This document shows, in pieces, positions 50,099-58,898 of a DNA stretch of 64,000 nucleotides. Every line of letters starts with the position of its first letter. The stretch's first letter is position 1. Below the pieces are notes generated by a model. It was not told the DNA's origin and ran no database searches. It worked only from the letters and a program-made list of their open reading frames with translations. This stretch comes from Aquisalimonas sp007126095 (GTDB taxonomy: Bacteria > Pseudomonadota > Gammaproteobacteria > Nitrococcales > Aquisalimonadaceae): positions 124,001-188,000 of the forward strand of contig NZ_JBLWFT010000004.1 of assembly GCF_048323695.1 (NCBI RefSeq), read 5' to 3'. A program made the translations under genes and the position numbers.

Positions 50099-51463
50099 AT
50101 GAGTGTCGCCGAGGGCGAAGCAACTACGCAGGAGAAGGCGCGCGCGCCCAAGCGCGAGATCTTCGGCTGGGCGATGTTCGACTTCGCCAACCAGGCGTTC
50201 ACTCTGCTCATCATCACCGTGGTCTTCGGTGACCTCTTCACCACCGTGATTGTGGGCGACCGCGGCGACGATTACCGCCTGGGCAATCTGCTCTGGAGTC
50301 TGGCGCTGGCGTTGAGCTACTTCATGGTGGTGGTCACCGGGCCCGTGTGTGGCGCGGTCATGGACTACTCCGCCAGCAAGAAGCGTTTTCTGTTCGTCAG
50401 CTACATCGCCACTGTGGTTGCCACCGGGCTGCTGGTGTTCGTTGAGCCGGGGGACATCCTCCTGGGGCTGGTCCTGATCATCGCCTCCAACTTCGCCTAC
50501 TCCATCGGCGAGAACTTCATCGCCGCGTTCCTGCCCGACCTCGGGCCTTCGCGGGACCTGGGCAAGATCTCCGGTTTCGGCTGGGCGCTGGGCTATATCG
50601 GTGGCCTGTTCGCCGCCGCGTTCACGCTGGCGTTCCTCGGCGACGCCACGGCGGAGAACTTCGATCGCATTCGCTGGGTGGGCCCGTTCGCCGCCGGCTT
50701 CTTCCTGCTGGCGGCCATTCCCACGTTCGCGTTTCTGCGTGAGCGGGGTGTCGCACGGCCGCTGCCCGTGGGCGCGAGCTACGTCAGCCTCGGGTTCGGG
50801 CGAATTCGGGATACCGTCCGGGACATCGCCCGGTTCCGCGACCTGGCGACTTTTCTCACGTCGCTGCTGTTCTCCATGGGCGGGATCTACATCATCATCA
50901 CCTTCGCCTTTATCTACGGGGCGCAGGTGATCGGCTGGGATGAGCACATCCGCAACATCATGTTCATCATCGTCCAGATCACCGCGGCCATCGGCGCGCT
51001 GGGCTTCGGCTTCCTGCAGGACCGTCTCGGTGCCAAGCGGACCTACATCGGCACGCTGACGTTGTGGGTCCTCGCCATCCTCGCCATCTGGGGGACGCCG
51101 GAGGTGACCGAGTTCATCAACGACACCTTCGCCGTGGACTGGGAGGCGCAGCACCTGTTCCTGGTGGTGGGCTGCCTCGCGGGCGTGAGTCTCGGATCCA
51201 GTCAGTCGGCCAGCCGCACCCTGGTCGGGCTTTTCTCGCCGGAGGACAAGGCCGCCGAATTCTTCGGGTTCTGGGGTCTGGCGAACAAGCTCGCGGGCAT
51301 GTTCGGCATCGTCGCGCTCGGTCTGCTGCAGTCCGTTGTGGGACTGCAGGGGTCCATTCTGCTGTGTGCGTTCCTTTTCCTCGTGGCCATCGCGATCTGC
51401 GTGCCGGTGAACCAGGCGCGCGGCCAGCGGGCGGCGGCGCGCTGGGATGAGGGTGAGGGCTGA
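50099..51463 (+). CDS. UMF1-family MFS transporter
   Basis: 454 residues and about 12 membrane helices. The start KREIFGWAMFDFANQAFTLLIITVVFGDLFTTVI, the helix-2/3 loop YSASKKRFLFVSYI and SGFGWALGYIGGL match the UMF1/Atg22-like MFS family (TIGR/PF11700), permeases of uncertain substrate that are common in bacteria. The ATG at 50099 is chosen because AGGAGG lies 5 bases upstream; an in-frame ATG at 50084 lacks a site. It begins 33 bases after the YdjM-like gene. Confidence 0.88.
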   Translation: MSVAEGEATTQEKARAPKREIFGWAMFDFANQAFTLLIITVVFGDLFTTVIVGDRGDDYRLGNLLWSLALALSYFMVVVTGPVCGAVMDYSASKKRFLFVSYIATVVATGLLVFVEPGDILLGLVLIIASNFAYSIGENFIAAFLPDLGPSRDLGKISGFGWALGYIGGLFAAAFTLAFLGDATAENFDRIRWVGPFAAGFFLLAAIPTFAFLRERGVARPLPVGASYVSLGFGRIRDTVRDIARFRDLATFLTSLLFSMGGIYIIITFAFIYGAQVIGWDEHIRNIMFIIVQITAAIGALGFGFLQDRLGAKRTYIGTLTLWVLAILAIWGTPEVTEFINDTFAVDWEAQHLFLVVGCLAGVSLGSSQSASRTLVGLFSPEDKAAEFFGFWGLANKLAGMFGIVALGLLQSVVGLQGSILLCAFLFLVAIAICVPVNQARGQRAAARWDEGEG

Positions 51464-51544
51464 GCCACTGCGCAGGCGCCGGGCGCATCGGTTAGAGTAG
51501 AAAGCGCAATCGGCGCATTTGTACAGGAAACCATCGGGAGCGGC

Positions 51545-52312
51545 ATGAACAGACCCCGTCTCGCAATCATTGCAGGCACCTCGGAGAACGCCCGCGAGGC
51601 GGAGGCGGCGCTTCTGGCGCAGTATGACACGGTGCCGCCGGAGGAGGCGGACGTGCTGGTGGCCCTCGGGGGCGACGGCCTCATGCTGCGCACCCTCCAC
51701 AAGTACATGACCCTCGGCAAGCCGGTGTTCGGCATGAACTGCGGCAGTGTCGGCTTTCTCATGAACCGCCTGCAGAGCGAAGGGCTGTACGAGCGCCTCG
51801 CCAACGCCCAGCCCGTGACCATCAAGCCGCTGCACATGCGCGCCCGGACCGCCGGCGGCAACTGGCGCGAGGCGAGCGCCATCAACGAGGTGTCGCTGCT
51901 GCGCGAGACGCGGCAGACGGCGCGCGTGCGCATCAAGGTCGATGGCGTGGTGCGTCTGGAGGAGCTCATCTGCGACGGGGTGCTGGTGGCCACGCCGGCC
52001 GGCAGCACGGCCTACAACCTCTCCGCCGACGGGCCCATCCTGCCGCTCAAGGCCGGGATTCTCGCTCTGACTTCCATTGTTGCGTTCCGTCCCCGTCGCT
52101 GGCGTGGCGCCGTGCTGCTCAACAGCGCCCACGTGGAGTTCGAGATCCTGGAAACGCCGAAACGCCCGGTGAGCGCGGTGGCGGACTTCACGGAGGTGCG
52201 CGACGTGCGTTACGTGAGCATCCGCGAGGACCCGGAGCGGGCGCTGACGCTGTGGTTCGACCCGGAGCACAATCTGGAGGAGCGCATCGTCAAGGAGCAG
52301 TTCCTGCCGTAA
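51545..52312 (+). CDS. nadK: NAD kinase (short alphaproteobacterial-type NadK)
   Basis: 255 residues. NadK phosphorylates NAD to NADP. Motifs are the diacylglycerol-kinase-like GGDG in VLVALGGDGLMLRTLH, GMNCGSVGFLMN, INEVSLLRE, and DGVLVATPAGSTAYNLSADGPILPL. The length and the details around NCGSVGFLMN resemble the shorter NadK form common in alphaproteobacteria rather than the roughly 290-residue enterobacterial form. Whether this is the only NAD kinase of the genome cannot be seen. The start has GGGAGC upstream. Confidence 0.9.
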   Translation: MNRPRLAIIAGTSENAREAEAALLAQYDTVPPEEADVLVALGGDGLMLRTLHKYMTLGKPVFGMNCGSVGFLMNRLQSEGLYERLANAQPVTIKPLHMRARTAGGNWREASAINEVSLLRETRQTARVRIKVDGVVRLEELICDGVLVATPAGSTAYNLSADGPILPLKAGILALTSIVAFRPRRWRGAVLLNSAHVEFEILETPKRPVSAVADFTEVRDVRYVSIREDPERALTLWFDPEHNLEERIVKEQFLP

Positions 52313-52426
52313 TTTCCGGGGCGGCCGTGGTTGCCTGAAAACAGGAAAGGGCTCTTTTTGCGGCGCGCGGTGACCGACTATACTGGGCGCAGCCCGGTCA
52401 GGTTTTCACGGGCGTCGGGAGCGCGC

Positions 52427-53953
52427 ATGAGCGGCCACCACCGGGTGCTGATCATCGGTTCGGGGTTTGCCGGCCTGGGTATGGCGATCCAGCTCAAGGC
52501 CTACGGCGAGCACGACTTCGTCATCTTCGAGAAGGAAAGCGGCATTGGCGGCACGTGGTGGGTGAATCACTACCCGGGCTGCGCCTGCGACGTGCAGTCG
52601 CACCTGTACTCGTTCTCCTTCGCGCTCAATCCGGAGTGGTCCCGGCGCTACGCCACCCAGCCCGAGATCCGCGACTACCTCCAGGGCTGTGCGGACAGCT
52701 ACGGCGTGCGCCCTCACGTGCGCCTGGAGACCGCCGTCGAGCAACTGCAGTGGGATGACAGCAACCGCTACTGGACGTTGACCGACAGCAACGGGGTGAC
52801 CTGGACCGGCGACATCGTCGTCTCCGGCATGGGCGGGCTGTCGCGCCCGGCGTACCCGGATATTCCCGGAATCGAGCGCTTCCGCGGTCACGCGTTCCAC
52901 TCCCAGCAGTGGGATCACGACCACACGCTCGCAGGAAAGCGGGTGGCCGTGATCGGGACCGGCGCCTCCGCCATTCAGTTCGTGCCGCAGATCCAGCCGC
53001 ACGTGGAACGGCTGGATCTCTACCAGCGCACGCCCCCGTGGATCGTGCCCAAACCCGACCGGCCGGTGCGGCCGTGGCAGCAGCGGCTTTACCGGGCCGT
53101 CCCTGCGATCCAGCGCGGCGTGCGAGCCGGGATCTACACCCTGCTGGAAGGCCGGGTCCTGCCCTTTGCCATCGCCCCGCGCCTGATGGCGTTGCCGCGG
53201 CGACAGGCCCTGGCCCATCTTCGCCGGCAAGTCGCCGACGCGGACCTGCGCCGAAAGCTCACCCCGGACTACACCTTCGGCTGCAAGCGGGTGCTGATTG
53301 CCGACGATTATTACCCGGCCGTGTGCGCGGATAACGTCGAGCTGATCACCTCCGGGGTGCGCGAGATCCGCGAGCATGGCGTGGTGGACGCCAACGGCAA
53401 GGAACGCCCGGTGGACACGCTGATCTTCGGCACCGGCTTCAGCGCCGCCGATCCGGTTCCCGAGGGCATGATCACCGGCCGTGACGGGCGCGATCTCGGG
53501 CGTGAATGGCGCAGTGGCCCCGAGGCCTACAAGGGCACCACCGTGGCCGGGTTTCCCAACCTGTTTCTGCTCATGGGGCCGAACACCGGCCTCGGCCACA
53601 GTTCGGTGGTGTACATGATCGAGTCGCAGATCCGTTACGTTTTGGACGCGGTCCGGCAGATGGACCGGCACGGCATCGCCAGCGTCGAGGTGCGGCCGGA
53701 GAGGCAGGATGCGTTCAACCGCCGGGTGCAGCAGCGGCTGTCCGGCACGGTCTGGAATACCGGTGGCTGCCGGAGCTGGTATCTGCACCCGGTGAGTGGC
53801 CGCAACGTGACCCTGTGGCCCGACTTCACCTGGCGCTTTCGCTGGCAGACCCGACGTTTCGATCTGCCGGCTTACCACTGGATGCCGACAGCGCATCAGC
53901 GTCCGGTGATCATGGCGGCGCAGCGAGCCCGGCGGCGGGCCCGCAGTCACTGA
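52427..53953 (+). CDS. Type I Baeyer-Villiger flavin monooxygenase
   Basis: 508 residues. Two Rossmann motifs are seen: FAD-binding GSGFAG (residues 11-16) and NADPH-binding GTGASAIQF near 182. Between them is the Baeyer-Villiger fingerprint F-x-G-x3-H-x3-W (FRGHAFHSQQW, residues 152-162). GGTWWVNHYPGCACDVQSHLYSFSF near 40 is also typical of BVMO. These enzymes insert oxygen next to a ketone, making esters or lactones; the substrate is unknown. It is monocistronic in appearance. The in-frame extension upstream to 52331 has no homology. Confidence 0.9.
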   Translation: MSGHHRVLIIGSGFAGLGMAIQLKAYGEHDFVIFEKESGIGGTWWVNHYPGCACDVQSHLYSFSFALNPEWSRRYATQPEIRDYLQGCADSYGVRPHVRLETAVEQLQWDDSNRYWTLTDSNGVTWTGDIVVSGMGGLSRPAYPDIPGIERFRGHAFHSQQWDHDHTLAGKRVAVIGTGASAIQFVPQIQPHVERLDLYQRTPPWIVPKPDRPVRPWQQRLYRAVPAIQRGVRAGIYTLLEGRVLPFAIAPRLMALPRRQALAHLRRQVADADLRRKLTPDYTFGCKRVLIADDYYPAVCADNVELITSGVREIREHGVVDANGKERPVDTLIFGTGFSAADPVPEGMITGRDGRDLGREWRSGPEAYKGTTVAGFPNLFLLMGPNTGLGHSSVVYMIESQIRYVLDAVRQMDRHGIASVEVRPERQDAFNRRVQQRLSGTVWNTGGCRSWYLHPVSGRNVTLWPDFTWRFRWQTRRFDLPAYHWMPTAHQRPVIMAAQRARRRARSH

Positions 53954-53968
53954 CGGCGTCGTCACCGT

Positions 53969-55336
53969 TCAGTCGTCGTCGCTGTCCTGCTCGTCGTCGT
54001 CCTCCTCCTCGGCCAAGCGCGTCTCATGGCCAATGATGAACGTCTGCAGCTGCTCGATATCGTGGAAGTCCCGGACGCCCAGGTTGCCGGTGGCCAGGGG
54101 TTCGCTGCCGGGGTGGTCGCCATGCAGCCATTGCCAGGTCACCTGACCGGGGTAGATCAGCGTCAGCTCGGTCCACTCCAGTTCCACGTCGCTGAAGTCA
54201 CCGTCCGCGCGCACCGCGACAATGTCAGCGTCGTCATGGCCCAGCCCGAGGGTCTGGGGCAGGGAGACGCGGTGCCAGCGGGCGCCGACGCCGCCGGAGT
54301 GCACGGCGAAGGCCACGTTGTACGTGCCACCGTCCTCCAGGGTCTTGCTGTCCATCGGGTCCGGTGCCTCCAGGGTGCGGATCAGCGTGACGCGCCAGGC
54401 ACCATCGGTGTACCGCCCCGCGGCCTGGATGGCACCGCGGCTGCCGTGGGGCGGACGAAGGAAGCGCTGCGGGATGACGTCGCCTTCCTGCCAGTCGTGA
54501 TCCGGGTCGAAATTGACCGCATTGCCCTCGTAGATGTAGTACGGATCATCCTGGCCGTATTCGCGGTCGATCAGCGCGTCCCAGTCCAGGGAGCGGCTGC
54601 CCACCTGGTCCGGGTCGAACATGTAACGCGGCTGCCCGGCGTCCTCGTCCCAGTTGTCCGTGAACATGCTGCGGCCCTCGGACGACATCCGGTAGTGCAG
54701 CACGTAGCCGTTGTCGGCGTACCCCATGGGGTTGCTGCGATGCGCGCGCCATTGCCACAAATCCAGGAACTTGCCGTCGCGCCGCAGCTGCTCCAGCTCG
54801 TCGTCGTCGCGCACGTCCTGCCAGGCCGCCTCGCGCTCGTCGTCGGTGTCCCGTGACAGTGCCAGATACTTGCGCACGTCGCTGCGCCCCATGTCCTCGC
54901 CCAGCTTGGGGTGATCCTCCACCTCGTCGCTGTCCGCCTCGCTGGTGAGCGTGCGCATGCCCTGGTGTACGGTCATCCAGCCGCCGATACGCGCGAAGTC
55001 GTCCACGGTGCCGTCGTCGAGCATCATGGAGATGCGGTCTTCATACAACCCGTGCTCATCGGGACCCGGGGAGCCGGAGCCGTAGCGCACCCAGTCGCCG
55101 TCCTCGTACACCCAGTACTGGTGGTACCAGCTGGGATTGTCCGTGACGTACTCGTAGTGAATCTGGATGTGCGAGTCGTCGTACGCCGCAGAAACACGTA
55201 ACTGATCGAACAGGTCATCGTCGCCGGGAATGTGGATGTTGCGGTCCCGGTCATCCAGTTGTGCTCCGTTAGCGAGGGCGATGACGGGCAGGAACGCGAG
55301 CAGCATGATGGTGGTAACGGGCCGTACGCCGGGCAT
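53969..55336 (-). CDS. Ethylbenzene dehydrogenase-related (EB_dh) periplasmic haem-domain protein
   Basis: 455 residues. A signal peptide (about 1-23, ending VIALANG) is followed by a beta-sandwich domain with DDLFDQLRVSAAYDDSHIQIHYEYVTDNPSWYHQYWVYED, LYEDRISMMLDDGTVDDFARIGGWMT and a C-terminal half with YNVAFAVHSGGVGARWHRVSLPQTLGL. This is the EB_dh family (haem b gamma subunit of DMSO-reductase type II enzymes, also found as free proteins). No molybdopterin catalytic or Fe-S subunit genes are near, so it is an orphan. The C-terminal tail is almost pure Asp/Glu. Confidence 0.8.
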   Translation of the reverse strand: MPGVRPVTTIMLLAFLPVIALANGAQLDDRDRNIHIPGDDDLFDQLRVSAAYDDSHIQIHYEYVTDNPSWYHQYWVYEDGDWVRYGSGSPGPDEHGLYEDRISMMLDDGTVDDFARIGGWMTVHQGMRTLTSEADSDEVEDHPKLGEDMGRSDVRKYLALSRDTDDEREAAWQDVRDDDELEQLRRDGKFLDLWQWRAHRSNPMGYADNGYVLHYRMSSEGRSMFTDNWDEDAGQPRYMFDPDQVGSRSLDWDALIDREYGQDDPYYIYEGNAVNFDPDHDWQEGDVIPQRFLRPPHGSRGAIQAAGRYTDGAWRVTLIRTLEAPDPMDSKTLEDGGTYNVAFAVHSGGVGARWHRVSLPQTLGLGHDDADIVAVRADGDFSDVELEWTELTLIYPGQVTWQWLHGDHPGSEPLATGNLGVRDFHDIEQLQTFIIGHETRLAEEEDDDEQDSDDD

Positions 55337-55411
55337 CGGGAAGCTCCCTGTGTGGTGGAACGTCTGGACTCATCCTATAACGCGTTGTCCCGATGGCAAA
55401 CCGGCGTGTGG

Positions 55412-56317
55412 TTACGCCTTTCTGGCGCCCCAGGTAGCCAGGTAGAGGCCGATCAGGATGAGCAGGGCGCCGGCGGCGTGGTAGCCCTCGAGCTGCTCAC
55501 CGAGCAGTGGCAGTGCCAGCGCGGCAGCGAACAGCGGCATGAGATACATGAACATGCCGGCACGCCCCGGGCCGATCACCCGCACGCCGTGATTCCAGCC
55601 AAGATAGGACAGAATGGATGGCAGCGTGGCGACGTACAGGAACGCCGGGATCTGGCTGGTGGTCACAGTGAACGTGTGCCCCCGCGCCAGCTCGACCATG
55701 TACAGCGCGAAGATGAACGGCAGGGCCAGCGCCACCAACGCCGTGAGCAGAACCGTCGGCCGCAGCTCCAGGGGGTGGCGACGCAGCAGTACCGAGTAGA
55801 TGGCCCAGCTGGTGATGGCCACGGTCATCAGCAGGTCGCCGGGAGCGAAGCCGAGCCCGGTGAGCCGGTCCAGGTCGCCCTGGCTGATGATGACCAGCAC
55901 ACCCGGCAGCGCGATGCACAGCCCCAGCCCCTGGCGGGCGGTGAGCCGCTCCGTCGCCGTTGCCCAGGCGGCCAGGGCGATGACCACCGGCATGGTGGCG
56001 TTGATCAGCGTGATGTTCACGGCGGTGGTCGTGACGGCCGCCGCGTACAGCAGAGTGTTGAACAGGCCGGCGCTGAGAACTCCTAGCAGTGTCAGCAGCC
56101 CCAGGTGTCGGCGAATGACCGGCGCCGATGCCCGCAGATGCGGCCAGGCGAACGGCAACAGGATGATCAGCGCCAGCACCCAGCGCCAGAATGACAGCGC
56201 GATGGGCGGGATCTCGCCGACGACACCGCGGCCGACCACGGCGTTGCCGGCCCAGAACAGGACCGCGGCGACCAGCGCGCCGTAAGCCAGGAGTTCCTGT
56301 CGTTGCAGCGTTGTCAT
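55412..56317 (-). CDS. EamA/DMT superfamily transporter
   Basis: 301 residues with ten predicted membrane helices in two EamA repeats (N-terminal repeat from LAYGALVAAVLFWAGNAVVGRGVVGEIPPIALSFWRWVLALIIL; second from LLMTVAITSWAIYSVLLRRHPLEL). RhaT/RarD-like exporters of this type move amino acids or metabolites. The substrate is not predictable. It is divergent from the M42 peptidase gene and lies 75 bases past the EB_dh start on the same strand. Confidence 0.88.
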   Translation of the reverse strand: MTTLQRQELLAYGALVAAVLFWAGNAVVGRGVVGEIPPIALSFWRWVLALIILLPFAWPHLRASAPVIRRHLGLLTLLGVLSAGLFNTLLYAAAVTTTAVNITLINATMPVVIALAAWATATERLTARQGLGLCIALPGVLVIISQGDLDRLTGLGFAPGDLLMTVAITSWAIYSVLLRRHPLELRPTVLLTALVALALPFIFALYMVELARGHTFTVTTSQIPAFLYVATLPSILSYLGWNHGVRVIGPGRAGMFMYLMPLFAAALALPLLGEQLEGYHAAGALLILIGLYLATWGARKA

Positions 56318-56438
56318 TGCGTGCCCGGAGCCTTGTGCCGTTGTAAAGCAAGTGCGGGACGAGCGCGTCGGGCCGCCCTGCTCTTGTAGAATCTGTCAGA
56401 CTGAGTCACCGCGAACCGAAACCGGAAGAGAGAGAACC

Positions 56439-57698
56439 ATGACCGAAGCGAAGCAGCCCTGGACCCAGCCCATGCCCGAGCGGCAGTTTAACCTGATGCG
56501 GGACATTCTCGCTGCTCCCAGCCCTGTCGGCCTGGAAGGCGCCATGACGTTCGGCGTGCTCAAGCCCTACTTCGAGAGCTTTGCGCCGAAGGACTGGCAC
56601 GTGCACCAGTTCAAGGGGCACGCTGGCGTCGTGCTGGATACCCATCCGGGCCGTGACGACCTGTTCAGCATCATGATCATCGGCCACGCCGACAAGATCC
56701 GCATGCAGGTGCGCTCCATCGGTGATGACGGCAAGATCTGGATCAACAGTGACTCTTTTCTCCCCATGACGCTGGTCGGCCACGAGGTGAAGCTGTTCAG
56801 CGAAGACCCGAAGCAGCCCGGCAGCTACCGCGTGATCGAGGGCGGCACCGTCGAGGCGCTCGGCGCCATCCATTTCGCCGAGAACGCCCTGCGCACCGGC
56901 GAGAAGGGGATCAAGAAAGAGCAGCTGTATGTCGAGTTGCAGATCCACGGCGAGAACAAGAAGCAGCAGGTGGAGAACCTGGGCGTGCGGCCGGGCGACT
57001 CCATCATCCTCAACCGCCCCATCCGCAAGGGCTTCAGCCCCGACACCTTCTACGGCGCCTATCTGGACAACGGCCTTGGCTGCTTCGTGACGGCCGAAGT
57101 GGCGCGTCTGGTCGCGGAAGCCGGCGGCACGAGCAACGTCCGGGTGATGTTTGCCATGGCCACCTACGAGGAGATCGGCCGTCTCGGCAGCCGCGTGTTC
57201 GCGGGTGAGCTCGAGCCCGATGCCATCATCGGCGTGGACGTGAACCACGACTACGTGGCTGCGCCCGGCATCGGTGACCGGCGGATGCAACCGCTGGAGA
57301 TGGGTAAGGGCTTCACCCTGGCGGTGGGTGCCATTGCCAGCGAACAGCTCAACCGCGTTGTGGAGTCCGCGGCCAACGCCCACAAGATCCCGCTGCAGCG
57401 GGACGTCTGTGGCGCCGATACCGGTACCGACGGCATGGCAGGCGTACTGGCGAGCGTGGACTGCGCCGCCACGTCCATCGGCTTCCCGATCCGCAACATG
57501 CACACCATCTCGGAGACCGGCCACACCGGCGACCTGCTGGCGGCGGTCCACGTGATTCACCGCACCGTGGAGTCCCTGGACGCCCTGCCTGATGCGCACA
57601 AGGCCTTCCGCGAGAATCACCCGCGCCTGGATCAGGCGGGCGCGCTCGTGCACCAGGGGTCGGAAAAGCCGGACGGCAAGAAGAAGAAAGGAAAGTAG
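56439..57698 (+). CDS. M42 family metallopeptidase (FrvX-like aminopeptidase)
   Basis: 419 residues. Segments: LMRDILAAPSPVGLEGAM at the N-terminus, MIIGHADKIRMQV (first metal His/Asp), AYLDNGLGCFVTAEV (bridging Asp), MATYEEIGRLGSRVF (catalytic Glu-Glu pair), IGVDVNHDYVAAPG (metal Asp) and the late TISETGHTGDLLAAV (final His). M42 enzymes are cytosolic oligomeric aminopeptidases, some annotated as endoglucanases. It is slightly longer than usual (about 350), with a Lys-rich tail (KKKKGK). The ATG at 56439 has GAAGAGAGAG upstream. Confidence 0.85.
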   Translation: MTEAKQPWTQPMPERQFNLMRDILAAPSPVGLEGAMTFGVLKPYFESFAPKDWHVHQFKGHAGVVLDTHPGRDDLFSIMIIGHADKIRMQVRSIGDDGKIWINSDSFLPMTLVGHEVKLFSEDPKQPGSYRVIEGGTVEALGAIHFAENALRTGEKGIKKEQLYVELQIHGENKKQQVENLGVRPGDSIILNRPIRKGFSPDTFYGAYLDNGLGCFVTAEVARLVAEAGGTSNVRVMFAMATYEEIGRLGSRVFAGELEPDAIIGVDVNHDYVAAPGIGDRRMQPLEMGKGFTLAVGAIASEQLNRVVESAANAHKIPLQRDVCGADTGTDGMAGVLASVDCAATSIGFPIRNMHTISETGHTGDLLAAVHVIHRTVESLDALPDAHKAFRENHPRLDQAGALVHQGSEKPDGKKKKGK

Positions 57699-57723
57699 AA
57701 CGCAGGCCAGTGCTGCGACCTGG

Positions 57724-57741
57724 CGGCCGGTCAACCGGCCG
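57724..57741. terminator. Hairpin between the convergent M42 peptidase and Fur-like genes
   Basis: A perfect 8-bp inverted repeat CGGCCGGT-CA-ACCGGCCG lies in the 71-base convergent gap. It lacks a T run on either strand, so its action as a bidirectional terminator is a guess from position. Confidence 0.4.
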
Positions 57742-57769
57742 TCAGGGCAAGGGGGGGCGTCGAGCCGTC

Positions 57770-58213
57770 TCAGTCGGCGGTTTCGTCCTGCCGGTCGCAC
57801 TCGCGCAGGCAGTTCGCGTACAGCACCAGGCTGTACTCCCGGAGGTCGAACTGCCGCTGCTGGGCGATGCTCTTCTGGCGGTTCTCGATGACGTCGTCCA
57901 CGAACTCTTCCACCTTGCCGCAGTTCACGCACACGATGTGGTCGTGGTGGCCGCCATCGGCCAGCTCGAAGCGTGCCTGCCCGCCCTCGAAGTGGTGCCG
58001 CAGGACGATGCCGGCGCTCTCGAAATGCGACAGCACGCGGTAGACCGTGGCCAGGCTGAAATCGGAGCCCGAATCGGACAGGCGTCGATACACCTCCTCG
58101 GCAGTCAGGTGGTGCTGGCCATCCTGTTCCTGCAGGGATTGCAGCAGCTCCAGCACTTTGACCCGGGGCAGCGTCGTCTTCAGGCCCGCTTTTTTCAGTT
58201 GGGGATATTCCAT
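57770..58213 (-). CDS. fur: Fur family metal-responsive regulator (Fur)
   Basis: 147 residues. A winged-helix domain (LKKAGLKTTLPRVKVLELLQSL, LTAEEVYRRLSDSGSDFSLATVYRVLSHFESAGIV) and a dimerisation domain with GGHHDHIVCVNCGKVEEF (site-2/zinc His and the structural CxxC) and a second CxxxxC (CLREC region), matching canonical ferric uptake regulators. It represses iron uptake with Fe2+. A palindrome (58257-58269) in its promoter is a candidate autoregulatory site. A second Fur-superfamily gene lies 93 bases upstream on the same strand. Confidence 0.9.
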   Translation of the reverse strand: MEYPQLKKAGLKTTLPRVKVLELLQSLQEQDGQHHLTAEEVYRRLSDSGSDFSLATVYRVLSHFESAGIVLRHHFEGGQARFELADGGHHDHIVCVNCGKVEEFVDDVIENRQKSIAQQRQFDLREYSLVLYANCLRECDRQDETAD

Positions 58214-58256
58214 GATTCAGACTCCGGCTGAAACCTGCCGCTTCAGAAATGCGACT

Positions 58257-58269
58257 TAGACTCAGTCTA
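58257..58269. promoter_or_regulatory. Palindrome in the fur promoter region
   Basis: TAGACT-C-AGTCTA is a perfect 6-bp inverted repeat with one central base, 44 bases upstream of the fur start, between fur and the irr-like gene. It is not a classic Fur box (GATAATGATAATCATTATC), but its dimeric form fits an operator. Confidence 0.45.
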
Positions 58270-58306
58270 GACCATCTTGGCGTTGTTGACGAGGGGGTAG
58301 CGGCGG

Positions 58307-58756
58307 TCAGCGGTCGGCCGAGTGAGCGGCGCGGCTGCGCACACGGACCACCACCTCCATGCCCTCGATTTCCGTGCCCTCCGGCAGCCCGAGATCACCC
58401 TGGATCGCCAGGCGGCCCGCGGGGATATCGGACAGCTCACCGGTGTCCATGTTGTAGACGTGGTGATGATCCGCCGTGTTGGAGTCGTAGAGCGTCCGGT
58501 CCGGCTCGATCAGCACTTCGTTGATCAGCCCGTGTCGGACGAACAGGCCCAGCGTGTTGTAGACCGTTGCCTTGGAGACGTGACCGTAGGCCGCGTTCAC
58601 CTGCGCCAGCACCTGATCGGCGGATAGGTGCTGCGGGCGCTGGAACAGCAGATGGGCTATGTCGATGCGCTGCTGGGTCGGCTGAATGCCGAACCGCTCG
58701 AGCATCGGTTTCACCTGCTCGTGTGCCAGCGGAAAATGGTGGCTTCGGTTGCTCAT
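58307..58756 (-). CDS. Fur superfamily regulator, Irr-like
   Basis: 149 residues from ATG 58756. The winged helix is clear (LERFGIQPTQQRIDIAHLLFQRPQHLSADQVLAQVNAAYGHVSKATVYNTLGLFVRHGLINEVLI). The sensor region reads LYDSNTADHHHVYNMDTGELSDI, with the HHH triad characteristic of Irr/PerR-like members that respond to haem or peroxide rather than a canonical Fur metal site, and there is no CxxC zinc pair. In some proteobacteria Irr regulates iron and haem genes in parallel to Fur. It is immediately upstream of fur in the same direction. Confidence 0.8.
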   Translation of the reverse strand: MSNRSHHFPLAHEQVKPMLERFGIQPTQQRIDIAHLLFQRPQHLSADQVLAQVNAAYGHVSKATVYNTLGLFVRHGLINEVLIEPDRTLYDSNTADHHHVYNMDTGELSDIPAGRLAIQGDLGLPEGTEIEGMEVVVRVRSRAAHSADR

Positions 58757-58898
58757 GTGCACAAGAATACCATCGTCCTCCGCCTGTTGCGCAATTCCCC
58801 TGTGGGTGATGGTGTGCCCGGCGCGAGGAATGTGGCAGCCTGTTGGCGGAATTGGCGAACGGGCCCCGACCACCGACCGTTACGGATAGACGTTGTTC

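Noticed and set aside
49493..52270. 925-codon minus-strand open frame
   Set aside because: It is antisense to the YdjM-like, MFS and NAD kinase genes, which have clear family motifs. Long antisense frames are expected in GC-rich coding DNA. No protein-like motifs were recognised in it.
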